From Chloroflexota bacterium (GTDB lineage Bacteria > Chloroflexota > Anaerolineae > Anaerolineales > Villigracilaceae): a stretch of DNA of 64,000 bases. The translations under genes were made by a program, and so were the position numbers. Positions 53,178-59,808 of this stretch are shown here, piece by piece. Under the pieces are notes generated by a model. The model saw only the letters and a program-made list of their open reading frames with translations, searched no databases and had not been told where the DNA came from. Numbering within the stretch: the stretch's first letter is position 1; every line of letters begins with the position of its first letter. The stretch is taken from the NCBI GenBank assembly GCA_013388855.1, contig JACAEM010000003.1:1-64000 (forward strand). Reading direction: 5' to 3'.

Positions 53178-53336
53178 ATGTCTGGACATTCTCACCCCAA
53201 ACGATTGATCCGCCCGCATTTCATTGGAGTGCCTGTTTCTTTTTTCAAAGCCCTGAGAGTCGCTTTTAGCGGCTCTCTTTTTTTGCCCCGTGACTCCCCT
53301 CTCCTTGTCAGGAGAGGGGACGGGGGTGAGGTCTGA
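53178..53336 (+). CDS. candidate leader peptide of the pyrC attenuator (52 aa)
   Basis: A 52-codon ORF whose ATG lies 8 nt after the -10 box, so it would be leaderless. It runs through the U-rich tract at 53236-53246 and the terminator at 53255-53284 and stops 4 nt before the pyrC ATG. This is the layout of enterobacterial pyrBI leaders, where UTP level sets the coupling of ribosome and polymerase. Its last ~15 residues are read from a palindromic repeat. Confidence 0.45.
   Translation: MSGHSHPKRLIRPHFIGVPVSFFKALRVAFSGSLFLPRDSPLLVRRGDGGEV
53255..53284 (+). terminator. pyrC leader terminator (attenuator)
   Basis: GAGAGTCGCT/AGCGGCTCTC, a 10-bp stem with one G-T wobble and a 3-nt loop, followed by seven T. 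It sits between the promoter and pyrC. Confidence 0.8.
53291..53331. repeat. CCCCTCTCC palindromic element before pyrC
   Basis: CCCCTCTCC (53296-53304) / GGAGAGGGG (53311-53319) then GGGGGTGAGG. It lies between attenuator and pyrC start and supplies the nearest purine-rich sequence before the ATG (GGGGGTGAGG). Confidence 0.8.
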
Positions 53337-53340
53337 ACCC

Positions 53341-54420
53341 ATGTTCAAACTCCCCGGCCTGATTGACCCGCACGTCCACGTCCGCGAACCCGGACAGATC
53401 CACAAAGAAGATTGGGACTCTGCCACCCAAGCCGCGCTGGCTGGCGGCGTGACGATGATCCTCGCTATGCCCAACACCAAGCCGCCCATCTTCGACGCCT
53501 CCACGCTGGACCTCGCGCTGGATTCCGCCAAACGAAAAGCCCGCTGCGACTACGCCCAATTTCTCGGCGCGGGTCCCGATAACGCCGATGCCGTCGCCGC
53601 CCTTGCACCCAAAGCCGCCGGCTTGAAAATGTACCTCGACTCCACCTTCGGCGAACTTCGTCTGAACGATATGACGTTGTGGATGCCCCACTTCCAAAAG
53701 TTCCCAAAGGATTACCCCATTGTTTTGCACTCCGAATCGCGCACAATGGCTGCCGGGATTTTGTTTGCCACCCTCTACGACCGTCCCGTCCACATCGCGC
53801 ACGTCTCGCTGAAGGAGGAAATCCTGCTCATCAAAGCGGCGAAGGAGCGAGGGATAAAGGTCACGTGCGAGGTTTGTCCGCATCATTTATATCTGACTAC
53901 TCCCTCACCCTTGCACCCCTCTCCCAGCGGGAGAGGGGATGGGGGTGAGGGCAGACTCGAAGTCCGCCCGCGCCTTGCCACGCAACAAGATGTGGACGCC
54001 CTATGGGAAAACCTCGATGTCATTGACTGCTTCGCCACCGACCACGCCCCGCACACCCTCGCGGAAAAAGACTCCGAAAATCCCCCGCCCGGCTTCCCCG
54101 GACTTGAAACCCTGCTTCCTCTCCTCCTCACCGCCGTTGACTCGGGACGTTTGACTTTAGACGACTTGATACAAAAGAGCGTCATCAACCCTCGCAAAAT
54201 CTTCCGCCTTCCCGAACAGCCCGAAACGTGGGTCGAAGTGGACGAAACCGCCGAGTACGAAATCAAAGCCGAACATCAATTCACGCACTGCGGCTGGACT
54301 CCCTTCGAGGGCTGGAAGGTCAAAGGCAAGGTGAGAAAGGTTGTCCTGCGCGGCAGGGTCGCGTTTGAGGACGGAAAAGTACTGGCTGAACGAGGCTATG
54401 GAAGGAACGTAAGGTCATAA
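53341..54420 (+). CDS. pyrC: dihydroorotase
   Basis: A 359-residue amidohydrolase that closes carbamoyl aspartate to dihydroorotate. Metal and active-site residues: HVHVREPG (His11, His13), the carboxylated Lys96 in LKMYLD, His130 in VLHSE, His154 in IAHVS, and the Asp in ATDHAPH. Right after CPHHLYLT, residues ~188-204 ([17 protein letters not shown]) come from an in-frame palindromic repeat, in a surface loop position. I start it at the ATG at 53341; an upstream GTG frame would read the repeat. Confidence 0.92.
   Translation: MFKLPGLIDPHVHVREPGQIHKEDWDSATQAALAGGVTMILAMPNTKPPIFDASTLDLALDSAKRKARCDYAQFLGAGPDNADAVAALAPKAAGLKMYLDSTFGELRLNDMTLWMPHFQKFPKDYPIVLHSESRTMAAGILFATLYDRPVHIAHVSLKEEILLIKAAKERGIKVTCEVCPHHLYLTTPSPLHPSPSGRGDGGEGRLEVRPRLATQQDVDALWENLDVIDCFATDHAPHTLAEKDSENPPPGFPGLETLLPLLLTAVDSGRLTLDDLIQKSVINPRKIFRLPEQPETWVEVDETAEYEIKAEHQFTHCGWTPFEGWKVKGKVRKVVLRGRVAFEDGKVLAERGYGRNVRS
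53902..53951. repeat. CCCTCACCC/CCCCTCTCCC palindromic element inside pyrC
   Basis: A full copy with outer arms CCCTCACCC (53902-53910) / GGGTGAGGG (53943-53951) and inner arms CCCCTCTCCC (53916-53925) / GGGAGAGGGG (53929-53938). It is in frame within the dihydroorotase gene. Confidence 0.92.
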
Positions 54421-54423
54421 AAG

Positions 54424-54759
54424 ATGCAAAACTTCACCGACGTCAAACTCGAAATCTTTGTCCCACAAGACCACGCCCTGAAACTTGCCGACGCGCTCTC
54501 TAAGATCGACGTAGGCGTGATTGGCAACTATGACCACTGCGTCGCGTTGACCCCCGTGCGCGGATTCTTTCGCCCTCTGCCCGGCTCCAATCCCTTCGAG
54601 GGCGAGGAGAGCAAAATCAACGAGGTGGCGGAGTACAAGCTCGAAGTCAATTGCAGGCGCGAGTTGGTAAAGGACGCGATTGAAACGATAAAGCGCGTGC
54701 ATCCCTACGAAGAGCCGTTGATCAATGTCATTCCTTTGGCGAATCATCTGTTTAGGTGA
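54424..54759 (+). CDS. YqfO/NIF3-insert-like (CutA-fold) protein
   Basis: A 111-residue single-domain protein. The ends VKLEIFVPQDHALKLADALS and ...VHPYEEPLINVIPL match the CutA-like insert of NIF3/YqfO proteins, which also exists alone. Such domains form trimers. It starts 4 nt after pyrC. Role unknown. Confidence 0.75.
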   Translation: MQNFTDVKLEIFVPQDHALKLADALSKIDVGVIGNYDHCVALTPVRGFFRPLPGSNPFEGEESKINEVAEYKLEVNCRRELVKDAIETIKRVHPYEEPLINVIPLANHLFR

Positions 54760-54768
54760 GCGTGAGGA

Positions 54769-56211
54769 ATGAATTACACTTACCCCATGAAACAACAAAG
54801 CACTTTCAGTGAGCGTGAAAAAGAAGTAATTGATCTTCTCTTGCAAGGCAAAACGAACAAGCAAATTGCCTTGTCGCTTCGTATTTCTCGAAACACGGTT
54901 GAATATCACCTGAAAAGTATCTACAAAAAACTTGGCGTGAACTCCAGAATCGAGGCGGTTTTGCAATTGGGGAAATCCGTAGGCAGTGCCTCGAACGAGT
55001 TAGGGAAACCCATAGTTGAAGTAAACACCGAGCCCTCCAATAATAGGGACAAACCCATTTCACGGAGGATTCCCATGAATAAAATGTTTTACATTGTTGG
55101 CGGTGGTTTACTCACAACCACATTAATAGTTATGCTGGTAATGTTTAATTTTCCGTCCGACAATGCAAATGTGTTCGAACATAACGTAATACCCGACAAT
55201 ACGCTGACCCCTGCGCCGATTACTGAAACTTCACCCTCACGGCAAGATTCATCCAGAGAATATATTTTGGAGCAGATCCGTCAGTTGGCAGCGCAATACG
55301 ATCAGGCTGTTCAAGCAGAGAAACAAACGGGCAAAGTTGAATTTAGCAAAGACCCAAGTACAGGCGAGGATGTTTTTTTCTTCAAAGACGAGTCTTATGA
55401 GAAGATAATTGATCTTTACTCTCAATTTATGTTGGAAAAAACTCGTTTTGAGCAAATTTATACTCAACTGTATCGAGACGAAATATCCCCCACGCCATTT
55501 CCACGTCAATCATCCGCAGAGCAAGACAAGGCTTATTATGATTTGCTGGCAAGTCAGGCAGACATATATTGCTCCCTGGAATCTTGGCAAAAGGACAGCA
55601 ATGCGGATACTGTGGTTGTTTATGATCCTGATGAAGGAAAGTACATCCCCATTTTTATGGGTGAGGTTATTGCGCGTTGTAACATTTATGGTCAGATGCT
55701 TGAGGAGTTTCGCCTTGCCCCACTGCTGGCTAATGTAAATAAAGACCTGGATATGGCAACCATCCGCGAGGTTGTCGGCAAGCCCGATTTGCGCCTGATT
55801 TTCCAGACTATACAGGGTGTGACAAATGCGCCATGGCGAAATGCGGCGCTGTATGTAGATGACACGGGGACACGCTATTATATAGACTTGGAAACGGCGC
55901 GTCTCGTTCAAATCGAACCCAATTTCCCGACCCATCCCAATATCCCTGACAATGAGAAGAAAAGCATCGAAGAATTGCGGGCAATCGCGGAGCAATTTGC
56001 GCTTGCCAATTCGCCGCGTTTGCGGGAATTGAAATCTGTTCTTTTGTATGAGGAAAACAGCAAGGGAGATTTCTATTTTTTCCGCTGGGACTATCGCAAT
56101 AAGGATTGGAGTGGAACGGATTGGATGATCATGCCTCCATTCTTGCAGGTCGGTCTGCTTGCAAATGGCGATATAGTGATTTATATCAATACGCTGGATT
56201 TGATCGAATGA
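54769..56211 (+). CDS. LuxR-type HTH regulator with a membrane anchor and extracytoplasmic domain
   Basis: A 480-residue protein. Residues 12-70 are a LuxR helix-turn-helix (FSEREKEVIDLLLQGKTNKQ, then RNTVEYHLKSIYKKLGV). One helix spans ~106-127. Residues 130-480 lie outside, with no known family. DNA-binding domain and sensor on opposite sides of the membrane is a ToxR-like one-component plan. The gene is visibly richer in A/T than its neighbours, which may mean acquisition. It splits the pyr cluster. Confidence 0.82.
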   Translation: MNYTYPMKQQSTFSEREKEVIDLLLQGKTNKQIALSLRISRNTVEYHLKSIYKKLGVNSRIEAVLQLGKSVGSASNELGKPIVEVNTEPSNNRDKPISRRIPMNKMFYIVGGGLLTTTLIVMLVMFNFPSDNANVFEHNVIPDNTLTPAPITETSPSRQDSSREYILEQIRQLAAQYDQAVQAEKQTGKVEFSKDPSTGEDVFFFKDESYEKIIDLYSQFMLEKTRFEQIYTQLYRDEISPTPFPRQSSAEQDKAYYDLLASQADIYCSLESWQKDSNADTVVVYDPDEGKYIPIFMGEVIARCNIYGQMLEEFRLAPLLANVNKDLDMATIREVVGKPDLRLIFQTIQGVTNAPWRNAALYVDDTGTRYYIDLETARLVQIEPNFPTHPNIPDNEKKSIEELRAIAEQFALANSPRLRELKSVLLYEENSKGDFYFFRWDYRNKDWSGTDWMIMPPFLQVGLLANGDIVIYINTLDLIE

Positions 56212-56230
56212 CCATCTGAGTAAAAATGCT

Positions 56231-56382
56231 CATCGAAACCGAATCCGCCTCACCCGAAGAAAGAAGCGTAGTCTCGATGCGTCCCTGCAAAAACCGCTCA
56301 AGGCTGTTCAACCATCAGTCCCAAATCTCTAATTCGCCAGCTCTTCAACTTTCTATTCATCGAATTACGAATTACCAATTAC
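56231..56382. repeat. repeat-rich gap before pyrB
   Basis: CATCGAAAC...GTCTCGATG with CGTCCCTGC...TTCAACCA (56231-56312) resembles the right part of the 46443-46567 element. Then come heptads GAATTAC, GAATTAC, CAATTAC at 56362-56382. No gene seen. Confidence 0.65.
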
Positions 56383-56398
56383 CCACTAAGGAGTAAAC

Positions 56399-57382
56399 AT
56401 GCCAACTCAATCCTCTTCCCCCTACCTGCCCTTCGGCGAAAATAAAAACGCCTCATGGTATGGCAAGGACATCATATCCGTCAAACAGTTCAACCGCGCC
56501 GACCTCGAATACATCTTCGGCGTGGCACACGAAATGCGCGGCATGGTCGAGCGCATCGGCACGTTTGACCTGCTGAAAGGCAAGATTCTTGCCAACCTGT
56601 TCTATGAACCGTCCACGCGCACCTCGTCATCGTTCACCGCCGCAATGGAACGGCTGGGCGGATCGGTCATCCCCATCAACGAGGTCAAGTATTCTTCGGT
56701 GACAAAAGGCGAAAGCCTGACGGACACCGTCCGCACGCTCGAATGTTACGCGGACGTGATCGTGCTGCGTCACCCCGAAACGGGGTCGGCGGCGATTGCG
56801 GCGAAGGCGGCGCGCAAACCCGTCATCAACGCGGGCGACGGCACGGGCGAACATCCCACCCAGGCGCTGCTCGACCTGTTCACCATCTTCGAGGAACTCG
56901 GCGTCGGCGTGGTGGATGGGCTGACTGTGACCATGCTCGGCGATTTGAAATATGGGCGCACGGTTCACTCGCTGGCGCGTCTGCTTTCGCTGTTCAAGGT
57001 CAAATTGAATTATGTCTCGCCCGACATTTTGCGGATGCCAAAGGAAGTGATGGATGAGGTCGCGGCGAAAGGCATCCCACAAGCCGAGTTCAGCACGCTC
57101 GAAAAAGTCCTGCCCGAAACCGATGTGCTGTACGTCACGCGCGTCCAGAAGGAACGTTTCGAAGACCCCGCCGAGTACGAGAAGGTCAAGGGCGCGTATG
57201 TGATTGACCCCCAAATCATGAAAGCCGCGAAACAGGAAATGATCGTCATGCACCCGCTGCCGCGCGTCACCGAAATCAGCATGGACTTCGACGATGATCC
57301 CCGCGCCGCCTACTTCCGCCAGATGGAATATGGCTTGTACGTGCGCATGGCTCTGCTGGCGATGGTGTTGGGGAAGGCGTAA
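56399..57382 (+). CDS. pyrB: aspartate carbamoyltransferase catalytic subunit
   Basis: A 327-residue enzyme that joins carbamoyl phosphate and aspartate, the first committed step of UMP synthesis. The phosphate loop is PSTRTSSSF, and [14 protein letters not shown] and [10 protein letters not shown] are also typical. AAGGAG is 5 nt before the ATG. No regulatory subunit gene (pyrI) is seen. Confidence 0.96.
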   Translation: MPTQSSSPYLPFGENKNASWYGKDIISVKQFNRADLEYIFGVAHEMRGMVERIGTFDLLKGKILANLFYEPSTRTSSSFTAAMERLGGSVIPINEVKYSSVTKGESLTDTVRTLECYADVIVLRHPETGSAAIAAKAARKPVINAGDGTGEHPTQALLDLFTIFEELGVGVVDGLTVTMLGDLKYGRTVHSLARLLSLFKVKLNYVSPDILRMPKEVMDEVAAKGIPQAEFSTLEKVLPETDVLYVTRVQKERFEDPAEYEKVKGAYVIDPQIMKAAKQEMIVMHPLPRVTEISMDFDDDPRAAYFRQMEYGLYVRMALLAMVLGKA

Positions 57383-57397
57383 GCGTTTACACGTTGA

Positions 57398-57435
57398 AAG
57401 GTTGGCAGGTTTGAACGTTTTAACGTGCCAACCTT
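57398..57435. repeat. inverted repeat between pyrB and pyrF
   Basis: AAGGTTGGCA / TGCCAACCTT (10 bp each) around CAGGTTTGAACGTTTTAACG-like sequence. The flanks carry more GTTTGAACG motifs. Confidence 0.65.
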
Positions 57436-57458
57436 CAAACTTTTGAACTGGAGACAAT

Positions 57459-58304
57459 TTGGAAACCTTCTTCACCCTCCTCGAAAAACGCGTCGAAGAC
57501 TCTTCATCCCTCCTCTGCGTTGGACTCGACCCGCACCTCTCCGACCTCAAGGAGCCTTCGCCCGCTTCTGCCCTCGACTTTTGCCTGACTCTCGTCCGAG
57601 CGACCGCTCCCTACGCCGCGGCTTTCAAACCCAACGCGGCGTTCTTCGAGGTCTTTGGCGCAGAGGGGTGGACGGCGCTCAAGCAGGTCATCGAAGCCAT
57701 CCGTAAAGAGTCGCATCAGCTTGGCTCGAAGATTCCCGTCATCCTCGACGCGAAGCGCGGCGACATCGCTTCGACGGCGGAAGCGTATGCCAAATCCGCT
57801 TTTGAAAATCTCGGAGCGGACTGCATCACGTTGAATCCCTATCTCGGTAAAGACTCCATCGAGCCGTTCATCCAGAATCCAGAAAAGGGCATCTTCCTGC
57901 TGTGCAAAACATCCAACGCGGGTTCGATGGACTTGCAAAATCTCCTCGTCATGCCGATGGGATCGGATATGCCCATGCCGCTCTACATTTACGTGGCAAA
58001 ACTCGCGGAGCAATGGAACGAGAAAAATAACGTCGGCATCGTGGTCGGCGCGACGCACCCGCAGATTATGGAAATGATCCGCGCCGCCGCGCCCAGCCTG
58101 TGGTTCCTCGCGCCCGGGGTGGGGACTCAGGGCGGGGAACTGGAGACCACTCTTAGGTCTGGCTTGCGAAGCGACGGGAAGGGAGTGCTCATCCCCATCT
58201 CGCGCGCCATCTCGCGGGCGGCAAATCCAAAACAGGCTGCGGCAGAGATTCGGGATCAGATCTTGAATATCAAAAGAGAAATGGGACGCGGAGAACGCGG
58301 ATAG
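57459..58304 (+). CDS. pyrF: orotidine-5'-phosphate decarboxylase (type 2)
   Basis: A 281-residue decarboxylase that makes UMP from OMP. CVGLDPHL near the start and the catalytic ILDAKRGDIAST are diagnostic; the length is that of the type 2 group. The start is TTG at 57459 with CTGGAG 6 nt upstream. The last residues (about MGRGERG) and the stop are read from the GGACGCGG repeat, so the repeat has replaced the native C-terminus. Confidence 0.95.
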   Translation: METFFTLLEKRVEDSSSLLCVGLDPHLSDLKEPSPASALDFCLTLVRATAPYAAAFKPNAAFFEVFGAEGWTALKQVIEAIRKESHQLGSKIPVILDAKRGDIASTAEAYAKSAFENLGADCITLNPYLGKDSIEPFIQNPEKGIFLLCKTSNAGSMDLQNLLVMPMGSDMPMPLYIYVAKLAEQWNEKNNVGIVVGATHPQIMEMIRAAAPSLWFLAPGVGTQGGELETTLRSGLRSDGKGVLIPISRAISRAANPKQAAAEIRDQILNIKREMGRGERG

Positions 58305-58368
58305 ACGCGGACAAATGCCGAAAAGAAGAAATCCGTGTTCATCCGTGTAATCCGTGGCATCCGCGTCC
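58284..58368. repeat. GGACGCGGA / TCCGCGTCC inverted repeat between pyrF and pyrE
   Basis: Perfect 9-bp ends with several internal copies of ACGCGGA and ATCCGTG. The left end codes for the pyrF C-terminus. One arm recurs at 7074-7100. Confidence 0.8.
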
Positions 58369-58383
58369 AAAAAGGATTTATCC

Positions 58384-58992
58384 ATGACTCAACTCGATTC
58401 TCGACTCTCATCCCTCGCCGACGAACTGCTCTCCGCAGGCTGCATCAAATTCGGCGAGTTCACCCTTAAATCGGGACTCAAATCTCCCATCTACATTGAC
58501 CTGCGGCAGATCATCACATATCCAAAACTGCTCGCACAAATTGCCGAAGCCTACCTTCCTATCCTGCATCGTCTATCTTTCTCGCGTATCGCGGGCTTGC
58601 CCTACGCCGCCATCCCCATCGCCACCGCCATTTCCCTCGCGGGGAACTACCCCATGATCTACCCCCGCAAGGAAGCCAAGACCTACGGCACGAAAGCCGA
58701 GATCGAGGGCGAGTATCACGCCGGCGAGACGGTCGTGGTCATTGACGATCTTGCCACCACCGGCGGGAGCAAATTCGAAGCCATCGAAAAACTGACGGGC
58801 GCGGGGCTGGTCGTGAAGGATGTCGTTGTGCTGATTGACCGTCAATCGGGCGCGAAGGAGTCGCTGGCGCAGGCGGGCTACTCTCTGCACGCGGTGCTGA
58901 CGATCACACAGATGCTGGATTATTGGGAGGAGACGGGGAAGGTTGAGAGGGATAAAATCGCAGAGACACGGAAGTTCCTGCAAGGGCAATAG
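58384..58992 (+). CDS. pyrE: orotate phosphoribosyltransferase
   Basis: A 202-residue enzyme that joins orotate and PRPP. SGLKSPIYIDLRQI is the substrate loop and VVVIDDLATTGGS the PRPP motif. The ATG at 58384 has AAGGA upstream; a longer frame would begin in the repeat. Confidence 0.95.
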   Translation: MTQLDSRLSSLADELLSAGCIKFGEFTLKSGLKSPIYIDLRQIITYPKLLAQIAEAYLPILHRLSFSRIAGLPYAAIPIATAISLAGNYPMIYPRKEAKTYGTKAEIEGEYHAGETVVVIDDLATTGGSKFEAIEKLTGAGLVVKDVVVLIDRQSGAKESLAQAGYSLHAVLTITQMLDYWEETGKVERDKIAETRKFLQGQ

Positions 58993-59017
58993 GGAACAAG
59001 AATCTTGTCTGTTCCCT
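58991..59017 (+). other. hairpin after pyrE
   Basis: AGGGAACA / TGTTCCCT, 8 bp, starting at the pyrE stop. No T run follows, so it is at most a weak terminator. Confidence 0.4.
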
Positions 59018-59039
59018 CCTGGCGGAACTGGTGGAAGAA

Positions 59040-59750
59040 ATGATCACTGGACTCAGTATGCGCTTCGATATTTCCCTCGGATCCAAACAATTGACCTTCG
59101 ACTCCGACTTGCGCGGATTGCGCATCCGCGGCGTGGATTACCTCTCCGGCAGGGATGGCACCCTCATCTACGACAAGACCCGTGATGTGGCCGCTGACCT
59201 CGTCGAGTTGCAGATGTCCACGAATACAAGCACGTTGATCCCGGCGTTACGGGCGCTGGGGATTCCGTATGCGCCTTATTTCGATGAGCGCCCCGTGGTG
59301 GACTCGCAGAACGACATCGCCTTTTACTGGAAGCCTTCCCAACTGGCGGCGTTCTACAACCGCTTTTCCACTGATGAATTGGACTACGCCGGGCGCGAAC
59401 CGGTCATCCGCCGCGCCGTGGACTTCATCGTCTCCAACCCTGAAACACTCCCCCTGCCGGAGGAATTCTTGAGCCGCATGTCGGAACCGTCTCGGCTGCT
59501 GGGCTTTTATCAGGGCTTCCCGATCTTCGACGGTTCGACCGGCTTTGCCAGGCTCCAATCGCGGCTGGGCATCCACGTGGACACGGAGACGGTCATGATC
59601 TCCACACCGCTTGATAAATATGAAACGGACGTGTACGAGCTTGCCGAACACCTGGCGAAGGAAACAGGGATGGAGTTTTCAAAGAAGAAAAACAGGGTGT
59701 TGTTTCTCAAAGAAGAGAAATTGCTTAGGGTGCTGGGGATTCAAGGGTAA
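59040..59750 (+). CDS. hypothetical protein, 236 aa
   Basis: Starts MITGLSMRFDISLGSKQ with GTGGAAG upstream; a GTG at 59031 is an alternative. Soluble alpha/beta protein with no family I recognise. It ends before a shared terminator facing gyrA. Confidence 0.65.
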   Translation: MITGLSMRFDISLGSKQLTFDSDLRGLRIRGVDYLSGRDGTLIYDKTRDVAADLVELQMSTNTSTLIPALRALGIPYAPYFDERPVVDSQNDIAFYWKPSQLAAFYNRFSTDELDYAGREPVIRRAVDFIVSNPETLPLPEEFLSRMSEPSRLLGFYQGFPIFDGSTGFARLQSRLGIHVDTETVMISTPLDKYETDVYELAEHLAKETGMEFSKKKNRVLFLKEEKLLRVLGIQG

Positions 59751-59763
59751 AAGAAACAGCTAA

Positions 59764-59801
59764 AACAGACCTCCGAGTTCTTGAAAACTTGGAGGCCTGT
59801 T
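59764..59801. terminator. shared terminator, hypothetical gene / gyrA
   Basis: AACAG-A-CCTCC-G-AGTT pairs with AACT-T-GGAGG-C-CTGTT with two mismatches, between convergent genes. On the minus strand TTTTAGC follows. Confidence 0.6.
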
Positions 59802-59808
59802 GAACAAT

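Noticed and set aside
53290-53340. Longer pyrC start (GTG at 53290)
   Set aside because: It would add residues read from the palindromic repeat; the ATG at 53341 gives the family N-terminus.
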